DNA of 5,125 nucleotides from Treponema sp. (GCA_031264395.1 JAISEB010000192.1:1-5125), one strand, 5' to 3'; numbered from the stretch's first letter, positions 1 through 5,095 are shown. Numbers and translations are program-made. The notes: generated from the sequence alone by a model not told the origin.

Positions 1-103
1 GGGTGAGCCAATCGCTTCCGGGCGGCCCAAACTTGGGGACAGTACGGGACAGTTCTTCATCAAGGGCATCATATTCTTCATCGGACAGATCTGTATAGGT
101 CAT
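1..103 (-). CDS. Antitoxin of a RelE/BrnT-like pair, 5' part only
   Basis: Only the first 34 codons are visible; the gene runs off the left edge. The protein begins MTYTDLSDEEYDALDEEL and continues through a PKFGPPGSDWL stretch. An acidic N-terminus followed by a PKxGPxG segment is what I recall from small antitoxins encoded directly after RelE/BrnT-like toxins; the DNA-binding part should lie in the missing C-terminal half. The start at 103 is well supported: a strong Shine-Dalgarno (AGGAG, 109-113) lies five bases upstream, and the ATG overlaps the TGA of the preceding toxin gene as ATGA. Translation was therefore probably coupled to the toxin, which is now interrupted by a stop codon. The good ribosome site could still allow independent initiation. 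Family assignment is by resemblance and is tentative. Confidence 0.6.
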   Translation of the reverse strand, partial: MTYTDLSDEEYDALDEELSRTVPKFGPPGSDWLT

Positions 104-363
104 CGTTTCTCCTGGTCCCGGAGCTGTTCAAGCACTGCGGGACGCATATCCATCGCGTGAAAGACCTTTATCGTGTCCTCGCCGATGGGGTTATAGAATA
201 CTTCAATCGGGTTACCTGCCCGGTTGAAGCCAATGAAGCCCTATTTGTTATCGTAACCTTCCAGTTTCCGCGCAAAGATTCTGGTCTTGTAGGCATACCG
301 AATATCTTCCCCGGTAACACGATGTTTGAACGCGGAGGGCGCGAAGACGATTTCGGGCTCCAT
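100..363 (-). pseudogene. Small RelE/BrnT-like toxin broken by an in-frame amber codon
   Basis: Read from the ATG at 363, the frame gives 40 residues (MEPEIVFAPSAFKHRV... ending EGYDNK), then TAG at 243-241. It continues in the same frame as GFIGFNRAGNPIEVFYN, then TIKVFHAMDMR, to a TGA at 102-100. The part after the stop is clearly coding-like: GF-x-RAGNPIEV-x-YN and IKVFHAM are the typical second half of small single-domain toxins that I place near BrnT/DUF4258. The intact product would be about 87 residues. No length change is needed to join the halves, so a point mutation of a sense codon (for example Tyr TAT or TAC) to TAG fits better than a frameshift. I see no start codon just after the stop. 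The start at 363 has no clear Shine-Dalgarno. Its partner antitoxin follows with a 4-bp overlap. Exact family is uncertain. Confidence 0.7.
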
Positions 364-370
364 ATCTTTT

Positions 371-399
371 ATATTATTTCAAAACCGGGGCGGATACAA
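371..399 (-). promoter_or_regulatory. Possible weak promoter for the second toxin-antitoxin pair
   Basis: On the minus strand TTGTAT (399-394) and TAATAT (376-371) are separated by 17 bases. Each hexamer matches the sigma70 consensus at about four of six positions. The predicted start would be at or next to the ATG at 363, giving an almost leaderless mRNA, which fits the lack of a Shine-Dalgarno there. It overlaps the last codons and stop of the PIN gene. The match is weak and could be chance in AT-rich DNA. Confidence 0.25.
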
Positions 400-838
400 G
401 GCAAGGTTGCATAGGGATTAGCATATCAGTATGATTAAAAATATTCAGAATGGTTAATTTGCCGTCGATAACAAGGCCGTCCTGCATATCTTCTGTTACA
501 AGATATTTGCTGCCAGCTTTCAGAGCGGCAACGACCATCAAGGCATCAAAATAGGATATGAAAAACTTGTGATGATAATCGAGCGCTTCGGTTACAAAGT
601 CTTCGGTAACGGTTATGAGTTCACAATTATCGTGTATACTGGTTAGAAGTCTTTGTATATTGTCAACAGGAACAGGATATTTTTTTGTAAAGATGTTACA
701 TAGTTCATTGAGTACCTGCGTACTGACAACGCAGTCAAAAAAAGCGGTTGTCTGTTCGGAAACAAGTTTCTTTTGCGGGTCGTCCGTCCGTTGAATATAG
801 ACAAAAATATTGGTGTCAATAAAAGCCTTATCGCTCAT
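374..838 (-). CDS. PIN-domain ribonuclease toxin (VapC-like)
   Basis: The 154-residue protein is a PIN-domain protein, the family of Mg2+/Mn2+-dependent RNases that act as toxins in VapBC systems. Visible metal-binding acidic residues are D8 in the opening FIDTNIFVY strand, E45 in QVLNELCN, D98 in SYFDALMVVAA, and E116/D117 in YLVTEDMQDG, so the active site looks intact. The normal PIN fold ends near LTILNIF (residue 134); about 20 further residues, ending SAPVLK, are an unusual tail. The start at 838 is chosen because the protein opens directly on the PIN strand and the ATG overlaps the upstream antitoxin gene by 11 bp, an arrangement typical of co-translated pairs. Its own Shine-Dalgarno is weak, which again suggests coupling. 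The substrate (tRNA, rRNA or mRNA) cannot be told from sequence. Confidence 0.88.
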   Translation of the reverse strand: MSDKAFIDTNIFVYIQRTDDPQKKLVSEQTTAFFDCVVSTQVLNELCNIFTKKYPVPVDNIQRLLTSIHDNCELITVTEDFVTEALDYHHKFFISYFDALMVVAALKAGSKYLVTEDMQDGLVIDGKLTILNIFNHTDMLIPMQPCLVSAPVLK

Positions 839-1031
839 TGGCTTCGTCCCTGTTGAACTTGTACCCGGTCATATCAACGCCAATAGAATAGATTTTTGAT
901 TTTTTGGCCGTTTTGACAGGTTCTTTGTTCAATACAATAACCTTGACACTTTCGGCAACGCTGTTCCGGTATTCAACAGGGATGGGTATTACCCCATTTT
1001 CCACAAAAGTTTCAAACTCTACAGCCTGCAT
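828..1031 (-). CDS. AbrB/VapB-like antitoxin for the PIN toxin
   Basis: The 67-residue protein begins MQAVEFETFVENGVIPIPVEY. The pattern of a short strand, ENG turn and IPIP strand resembles the swapped-hairpin DNA-binding domain of AbrB/MazE/VapB antitoxins. The C-terminal half (KSKIYSIGVDMTGYKFNRDEANER) is the likely toxin-binding arm. The expected role is to neutralise the PIN RNase and repress its own operon. A much longer open frame extends upstream to 1292, but it overlaps the malic enzyme start and shows no family-like sequence. An ATG at 1043 is also possible; I prefer 1031 because GGAG (1041-1038) lies six bases upstream and the strand pattern begins right after it. The TAA at 830-828 lies inside the PIN gene. 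Confidence 0.8.
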   Translation of the reverse strand: MQAVEFETFVENGVIPIPVEYRNSVAESVKVIVLNKEPVKTAKKSKIYSIGVDMTGYKFNRDEANER

Positions 1032-1037
1032 AATTTT

Positions 1038-1041
1038 CTCC
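1038..1041 (-). promoter_or_regulatory. Ribosome binding site deciding the antitoxin start
   Basis: GGAG followed by AAAATT and then ATG at 1031 is well-spaced for initiation. The ATG at 1043 has only a poor TTTGGA upstream, and the site lies within the first codons of that longer version. This favours the 67-residue product. Confidence 0.55.
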
Positions 1042-1082
1042 ATTCCAAACCCAAGCATAGACTTTTTGGCGTGATTCGGCAA

Positions 1083-1119
1083 GGCGGCAATGTTGAGCGG
1101 TTTGTTTGCCGTTGCCGCC
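1083..1119. repeat. GC-rich inverted repeat upstream of the antitoxin gene
   Basis: GGCGGCAA (1083-1090) and TTGCCGCC (1112-1119) are perfect 8-bp arms separated by 21 bases. The left arm is preceded by a related CGGCAAG copy and the right arm by TTTGCCG, so each side carries two short related blocks. It lies 52-88 bases upstream of the antitoxin ATG and just upstream of the rightward promoter at 1123. It could be an operator for an antitoxin-type repressor, or a hairpin in the leader of the leftward mRNA. There is no T-tract on either side, so it is not a terminator. Confidence 0.4.
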
Positions 1120-1122
1120 GCA

Positions 1123-1151
1123 TTGTCATAAATCCCGGACCGGATTATAAT
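1123..1151 (+). promoter_or_regulatory. Sigma70-type promoter upstream of the malic enzyme (P1)
   Basis: TTGTCA (1123-1128), a 17-base spacer, and a perfect TATAAT (1146-1151) form a near-consensus vegetative promoter with a predicted start around 1158. That gives the malic enzyme a leader of about 55 nt. The -10 sits in the palindrome GATTATAATC (1143-1152), so TATAAT also reads on the minus strand and could serve leftward transcription of the toxin-antitoxin genes. The leftward -35 is poor. Confidence 0.6.
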
Positions 1152-1160
1152 CAGGGTGTA

Positions 1161-1190
1161 TTGCAACGGAAGTTGTTCAACAACTATATT
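1161..1190 (+). promoter_or_regulatory. Second possible promoter for the malic enzyme (P2)
   Basis: TTGCAA (1161-1166) and TATATT (1185-1190) are separated by 18 bases, with a predicted start near 1197 and a short leader of about 16 nt containing the ribosome site. The spacer is almost filled by a perfect palindrome (1171-1185), the classic position for a repressor site. The hexamers are weaker than those of P1. Confidence 0.4.
1171..1185. promoter_or_regulatory. Perfect palindrome, candidate operator
   Basis: AGTTGTTCAACAACT is a perfect inverted repeat with 7-bp arms around one central base. It ends 27 bases before the malic enzyme ATG, lies within the -35/-10 spacer of P2, and is downstream of the start site of P1. 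A protein bound here would be expected to block both rightward promoters. The binding protein is unknown: it could be a metabolic repressor of the malic enzyme or the antitoxin encoded divergently. The symmetry is directly visible; the role is inferred. Confidence 0.5.
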
Positions 1191-1212
1191 TTTCTTCATA
1201 AAAGGAAACGCC

Positions 1213-2661
1213 ATGAAAATTGATTCCACCCTTAAAAACCTCGACAGCTTTTTCCCGGCTGATTTTACCGAAGACCGGAAGGCCAGGGCCAAAACCCTGT
1301 TTCTGAAAAACCTTTCGGAGGAAGCCCATCGCTTTTACGGGGGGAAGATGCAGACTGTGCCCAAATGCGGCATTTACGGCCTTAACTGGTTTAACGTTTG
1401 GTATACGCCGGGGGTTTCAAAGATCTCCACGACTATACGGGACAACAACGACGCCTCGTTCGGCCTTTCAAACCGGGGGAATCTGGTGGCGGTGGTTTCC
1501 GATTCAACCCGCGTGCTGGGCGACGGCGATTGTACGCCTCCCGGAGGGCTCGGGGTCATGGAAGGCAAGGCCATGATCATGAAATACCTGGGCGGCGTGG
1601 ATGCCGTTCCCCTCTGTGTTGATTCGCGGGGTCCTGACGGCAAAAACGATCCCGGTAAACTTATCGAATTTGTCAAAATGGTCCAGCACTCCTTTGGGGC
1701 CGTCAATCTGGAAGACATCAGCCAGCCTAACTGTTTCAGGGTGCTGGATGAACTCCGTGAAGTCTGCGACATTCCCGTATGGCACGACGACGCGCAGGGA
1801 ACGGCCTGTATCACTCTGGCGGGACTTGTTAACGCCCTGAAACTTGCGGGCAAAAAATTGAGTGACGCGAAGATCGTGCTCCTTGGCGCGGGCGCTTCCA
1901 ACACAACCATAGCCAGGCTCATTCTTGCCGACGGCGGCGATCCTTCACATTTAACTGTCTTCGACACCAAGGGCTCTCTGCACGCCGGCCGTGAGGATAT
2001 AAAGGGCGACAAGCGGAATTACCGCAAATGGGAACTCTGCGAAAAAACCAATCCCCGGCGTTTGCCGTCCATGGACGAAGCCATGAAGGGCGCGGACGTG
2101 CTCATCGCGCTTTCCACGCCGGGCCCCGATACGGTAAAGCGTGAATGGATAAGGTCGATGGCTCCCAAATCCATCGTCTTTACCTGCGCCAATCCCGTGC
2201 CCGAGATCTGGCCCTACGCCGCCAAAGAAGAAGGCGCCTTTATTGTCGCAACCGGCCGGGGCGATTTTCCGAATCAGGTGAACAACTCGGTCTGTTTTCC
2301 CGGCATACTCAAGGGGGCCCTCCTTGTGCGGGCGCGGAAGATCACGGACGGCATGGCAATACGCTGCGCCCATTCCATCGCCGAGTTTTCCGAAAAGCGC
2401 GGCATCACTCCCGATAACATCGTTGCCACGATGGACGAAACCGATGTCTTCGCGGAGGAAGCCGCCGACGTTGCCGTCAAGGCCGTTGAAGAAGGCGTGG
2501 CCCGGATCAATTTAACAAGGGATGAAGTGTACAGCCGCGCCATGGCCGACATAAGCGCCGCCCGCGCCCTTGTGGAAGACATGGAAAAGCAGGGCCATAT
2601 CAAAACGCCGCCGCCTGAAATGCTCGAGTCCGCGCTGGCAAAGGCCATAGCGGCGGTATAG
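1213..2661 (+). CDS. Malic enzyme (malate dehydrogenase, oxaloacetate-decarboxylating)
   Basis: This 482-residue cytosolic enzyme oxidatively decarboxylates L-malate to pyruvate and CO2, reducing NAD(P)+. The N-terminal malic domain has the catalytic tyrosine in VWYTPGVS (Y64), the loop DCTPPGGLGVMEGKAM with the catalytic lysine K119, and metal ligands E167/D168 (VNLEDI) and D192/D193 (WHDDAQGTA). The NAD-binding domain has GAGASN (225-230), ANPVPEI (326-332) and NQVNNSVCFPG (354-364), all typical. An aspartate at the end of the second strand (VFDTKG, D251) suggests a preference for NAD+, but this is inference. About 45 residues precede the malic domain proper, and a helical tail follows to residue 482. 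I chose ATG 1213 because AAGGA (1202-1206) lies six bases upstream; an upstream ATG at 1156 would add 19 unlikely residues and lies before the P2 start. It is monocistronic, with a terminator after TAG. Confidence 0.96.
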   Translation: MKIDSTLKNLDSFFPADFTEDRKARAKTLFLKNLSEEAHRFYGGKMQTVPKCGIYGLNWFNVWYTPGVSKISTTIRDNNDASFGLSNRGNLVAVVSDSTRVLGDGDCTPPGGLGVMEGKAMIMKYLGGVDAVPLCVDSRGPDGKNDPGKLIEFVKMVQHSFGAVNLEDISQPNCFRVLDELREVCDIPVWHDDAQGTACITLAGLVNALKLAGKKLSDAKIVLLGAGASNTTIARLILADGGDPSHLTVFDTKGSLHAGREDIKGDKRNYRKWELCEKTNPRRLPSMDEAMKGADVLIALSTPGPDTVKREWIRSMAPKSIVFTCANPVPEIWPYAAKEEGAFIVATGRGDFPNQVNNSVCFPGILKGALLVRARKITDGMAIRCAHSIAEFSEKRGITPDNIVATMDETDVFAEEAADVAVKAVEEGVARINLTRDEVYSRAMADISAARALVEDMEKQGHIKTPPPEMLESALAKAIAAV

Positions 2662-2672
2662 GGAACTTCTGG

Positions 2673-2691
2673 AAACCCCGGTTGGGTTTTT
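2673..2691 (+). terminator. Rho-independent terminator of the malic enzyme gene
   Basis: AAACCC (2673-2678), a 5-base loop CGGTT and GGGTTT (2684-2689) form a hairpin with Ts continuing to 2691, 12 bases after the stop codon. The stem has three A-T pairs at its base and a short T-run, so it is modest. An outer inverted repeat, TATAGGG (2657-2663) and CCCTATA (2699-2705), encloses it. On the minus strand the hairpin is followed by TTTCC only, so termination of aroA transcripts there would be weaker. Confidence 0.6.
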
Positions 2692-2711
2692 AGAGGCGCC
2701 CTATAGGCTGT

Positions 2712-4043
2712 TTACGCGAACAGATCCCAAAAGCCCGGATAGGTAACATCCGCCGCTTCGGCTCCCTCTATGCAGGCGGGGCCCGCGGCGAGCGCCGCGG
2801 CGGCAAGCGCCATAACGACGCGGTGATCGCCCCGGCCGTCAAGGGACACGGGGGAAGGCCGCGGCCGTTCTTCCGCCCCGGAGCGGAGGCGGGGATTTCC
2901 GTGTATGACAAGCCCGTCGGGCCTTTCGGCGCAAGTGATTCCAAGTTTGCCAAGCTCGGCGGCCATTACGGCAATGCGGTCCGTCTCCTTGATTCTGGCG
3001 TGGGCCACATTGGCAAGGACCGTATCTCCTTCGGCAAAGGCCGCTACGGCGGCAAGCGCGGGGAGCGTGTCAGGCGCGGCGTTAAGATCGAACACGCCGC
3101 CGCGCAGTTTTCCCGGACATGAAACGGCAAGGCCTGAGTGTTCCCACGTTACCCTGCATCCCATGCGGGCAAGCATATCGAAAAAGACCTTGTCGCCCTG
3201 GGTATCTTCGGGATCAAGCCCGAGGAGCGCCGCCCTTCCCCCCGAAACGGCGGCCGCCGCGGCGGGAAACGCCGCCGAGGAAAAATCGGCGGGCACGGGC
3301 CCCGGCAGAGGCCCGTACGATGATCCGCCGGGAATCCTGAAAAACGAAAAATCACCGGCTTTTTCATAAGGGATCTTCTGGGCCTCAAGATACGAAAGGG
3401 TCATTTCAATGTAGGGTTTTTCGTTGAGGAGCGGCACGCTGATTTCGGTGACCGTTCCCGCCGGGGCCAGCGGGGAAGCGAGGAGCAGCGCCGAAAGGTA
3501 CTGGCTTGTCGGGCAGGGAAGGCTCACCCGCCCGCCCTTCCATGGCCCCTGTACGGTAACGGGGGCGCAGCCGTTCCGGGATTCCACCCGCACTCCAAGG
3601 CCCGAAAGCGCGTCAAGAAGCGGGGCGGCGCTGCGCCGCCTGAGCTGCCCGTCTCCCGTAAACGTAAAGGGCTCTCTTCCCAATGCCGCCGCCGCGAGCG
3701 CAAGGTAGAGGGTGGTGCCGGAATTTCCCGCGTCCAGTACGCGCGCGCCGTCCCGGCCCGGCAGTCCCGGGGCGCCCCGGACCGTCCATTTTATCAATTT
3801 TCCGTGGCCGGGGGGATTGGGACAAGGCGGCTCAGGATCATCTTCCCTGTACTCGCCGATTTCCGCGCCGAGGCCGCGGCACACCGATACGCAGGATCGC
3901 GCGTCCAGCGAATCAAGGGGGCCTTCGATCTCCGAAACCCCGTTTGCCAGCGACGCGACAAGGAGCCTCCGTATGGTGTGGGACTTTGAGGCGGGAACGC
4001 GGACGCTTCCCTCAAAACGGCGCGGAACGACGGTGCGGCGCAC
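2712..4043 (-). CDS. aroA: 3-phosphoshikimate 1-carboxyvinyltransferase (EPSP synthase)
   Basis: AroA transfers the enolpyruvyl group of PEP to shikimate-3-phosphate, the sixth step of the shikimate pathway; it is the glyphosate target. From the GTG at 4043 the protein has 443 residues, the usual size. Visible family motifs are VPASKSHTIRR with K20 and R25, GNSGTT (106-111), QLRRRS (133-138, with the PEP-binding Arg), TSQYLSALLL (179-188), ADFSSAAF (252-259), the catalytic Asp in PDTLPALA (D325), RIKETDRIA (350-358), GDHRVVMALA (405-414) and TYPGFW at the C-terminus. Two oddities: the Arg normally ending NAGTxxR is Tyr (Y113), and a Pro/Gly-rich stretch (about 65-98) precedes that motif. A longer reading from TTG 4064 would overlap lrgB; GTG with an excellent ribosome site is better. 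It is the last gene of the lrgA-lrgB-aroA operon. Confidence 0.95.
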   Translation of the reverse strand: MRRTVVPRRFEGSVRVPASKSHTIRRLLVASLANGVSEIEGPLDSLDARSCVSVCRGLGAEIGEYREDDPEPPCPNPPGHGKLIKWTVRGAPGLPGRDGARVLDAGNSGTTLYLALAAAALGREPFTFTGDGQLRRRSAAPLLDALSGLGVRVESRNGCAPVTVQGPWKGGRVSLPCPTSQYLSALLLASPLAPAGTVTEISVPLLNEKPYIEMTLSYLEAQKIPYEKAGDFSFFRIPGGSSYGPLPGPVPADFSSAAFPAAAAAVSGGRAALLGLDPEDTQGDKVFFDMLARMGCRVTWEHSGLAVSCPGKLRGGVFDLNAAPDTLPALAAVAAFAEGDTVLANVAHARIKETDRIAVMAAELGKLGITCAERPDGLVIHGNPRLRSGAEERPRPSPVSLDGRGDHRVVMALAAAALAAGPACIEGAEAADVTYPGFWDLFA

Positions 4044-4049
4044 GGCTTT

Positions 4050-4055
4050 CCCCCT
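4050..4055 (-). promoter_or_regulatory. Ribosome binding site fixing the GTG start of aroA
   Basis: AGGGGG, then AAAGCC, then GTG at 4043 on the minus strand. The site overlaps the TAG stop of lrgB (4056-4054), so ribosomes finishing lrgB end on the aroA initiation site, which favours coupled translation. It rules against the in-frame TTG at 4064, for which this site would lie inside the coding region. Confidence 0.7.
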
Positions 4056-4734
4056 AAAACACAACCGCGAAGATGACGCTTGTGATGATCCCCATGAGCC
4101 CTATGGCGATGCCGCTCATGGCCCCCTCTGTTTCTCCCAGTTCCAGGGCGGCCGCCGTTCCTATGGCGTGGCCCGAAGCCCCCATGGCTACTCCCGCGGC
4201 AACAGGGTCCTTAAGGCGCAGCGCCTTGATTATGAAAGGCGAAAAGACGGCGCTGAAGATCCCCGTAATGATAACCGCCGGAACGGCGATGCCCGCGACG
4301 CCGCCGTTTTTTTCGGCAAGTTCAAGCGCAATGGCGGTGGTAACCGATTTTGGAAGGAGCGACGCCGCGGCGTCGCCTTCTACGCCAAGAAGACGGCAGA
4401 GGCCCCAGGTGCTGAAAATCGAAGCGGCCGATCCCGCGATACAGCCCAGCGTAATGGGGATGATGTTTGCCATGAGGGCGGCCCGCCGGCGGTAAATGCG
4501 CAGCGCGAGGATCACCGTTACGGGAACCATGAACATGACGATTATGTTTCCCCCCGCCTCGTACTGTTCGAGGGTAAGGGGCGTAAAAACGATGATCAGT
4601 ATGACAAGTACATTGGCAATGACAAGCGGGCTTGTAAAGGGTGAAGGAAACGCCCTGCGGACAAGGACCCCCGCGCCGAAACAGGCAAGGCTTATGAGGA
4701 TGCCGCATACAGGATGTGAAAGCAGGTAATCCAT
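4054..4734 (-). CDS. lrgB: LrgB/CidB-family membrane protein
   Basis: The 226-residue polytopic inner-membrane protein is LrgB-family. Hydrophobic segments lie at about 9-26, 36-52, 62-80, 87-112, 145-170 and 203-225. Diagnostic motifs are LLPKSVTTAIALEL (127-140) and GVAMGASGHAIGTAAALE (181-198), both well conserved in the family. LrgB acts with LrgA. The pair was named in Staphylococcus for control of murein hydrolase activity and is a holin/antiholin-like system. Relatives transport pyruvate in Bacillus and streptococci, and the plant homologue PLGG1 is a glycolate/glycerate transporter, so a small-organic-acid transport role is plausible. ATG 4734 has AGGA with five-base spacing inside the end of lrgA, and the genes are 1 bp apart. 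Typical family length, so it looks intact. Confidence 0.93.
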   Translation of the reverse strand: MDYLLSHPVCGILISLACFGAGVLVRRAFPSPFTSPLVIANVLVILIIVFTPLTLEQYEAGGNIIVMFMVPVTVILALRIYRRRAALMANIIPITLGCIAGSAASIFSTWGLCRLLGVEGDAAASLLPKSVTTAIALELAEKNGGVAGIAVPAVIITGIFSAVFSPFIIKALRLKDPVAAGVAMGASGHAIGTAAALELGETEGAMSGIAIGLMGIITSVIFAVVF

Positions 4735-4735
4735 G

Positions 4736-5095
4736 TTAATCCTTTTTCATCAATTTTCTGCAAAGCCGCACGGTTCCGTACGCGGCGGCAAAGGTAATGA
4801 CGGAGCAGGCGCAGCAAATAAAAAGCATCCGCCATACCACAGGCCGTATGAGTTCGAAATTCCGCAGTACGGCCGCCGCCGCGGGAAGGAAGAAAAAAGC
4901 CATGTTGGCGCTGAGAAAATCGGCGGTTGCGCCAAGATGTTCCGGCTTGAGGACCCGTATGCCCAGCGCCGCGAACATGAGGATCATTCCCAGCACGCTG
5001 ACGGGAAGTCCCGTCGGAATAAAGCGGGCGATAATTTCACCGGCAAACCCAAAGGCCAGAATGACGCCAAGTTGTCTAAAGACCATGCCGGACAT
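4736..5095 (-). CDS. lrgA: LrgA/CidA-family holin-like membrane protein
   Basis: The 119-residue protein has about four hydrophobic segments (roughly 9-24, 30-46, 62-78, 88-109) and a basic C-terminal tail (CRKLMKKD), as expected for LrgA/CidA. Family motifs are LPVSVLGMILMF (30-41) and FLSANMAFFFLPAAAAVL (60-77), matching the usual VLGM-x-LLF and NMxxFFxPA patterns. It is the partner of LrgB, encoded next, and probably forms an oligomeric channel complex with it. The start is ATG 5095 or ATG 5086; a stop codon lies 8 codons upstream of the first, so the N-terminus cannot extend far. Neither ATG has a good Shine-Dalgarno. The 30 bases left before the window edge show no convincing promoter, so the operon's control region is mostly outside. 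In other bacteria lrgAB is controlled by a LytSR-type two-component system, not seen here. Confidence 0.9.
   Translation of the reverse strand: MSGMVFRQLGVILAFGFAGEIIARFIPTGLPVSVLGMILMFAALGIRVLKPEHLGATADFLSANMAFFFLPAAAAVLRNFELIRPVVWRMLFICCACSVITFAAAYGTVRLCRKLMKKD

Noticed and set aside
241..243. TAG as a reassigned sense codon
   Set aside because: Two intact genes in this window end at TAG, so amber works as a stop here.
157..414. Plus-strand open frame of 85 codons at the left end
   Set aside because: It lies opposite the interrupted toxin gene. Its protein has no family-like features, while the minus-strand frame shows conserved toxin sequence on both sides of the stop.
1032..1292. Long N-terminal extension of the antitoxin frame into the malic enzyme gene
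   Set aside because: The extension overlaps the promoters and first codons of the malic enzyme, looks non-conserved, and a well-placed ribosome site supports the start at 1031.
1374..2012. 212-codon minus-strand open frame inside the malic enzyme gene
   Set aside because: It is antisense to conserved catalytic motifs and rich in Ser, Pro and Arg, typical of a shadow frame.
2783..2800. Hairpin CCGCGGCG-AG-CGCCGCGG near the 3' end of aroA
   Set aside because: It is made of alanine codons in the sequence AAAALAAGP; there is no T-tract, and the gene continues past it.
3624..3640. 17-bp palindrome GGCGGCGC-T-GCGCCGCC inside aroA
   Set aside because: It falls on the Arg-Arg-Ser-Ala-Ala codons of a conserved motif, so codon choice in GC-rich DNA explains the symmetry.
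3712..4644. 310-codon plus-strand open frame across aroA and lrgB
   Set aside because: It is antisense to two clear genes. Its product is low-complexity and rich in Arg, Gly and Asp, as expected from the antisense reading of GC-rich codons.
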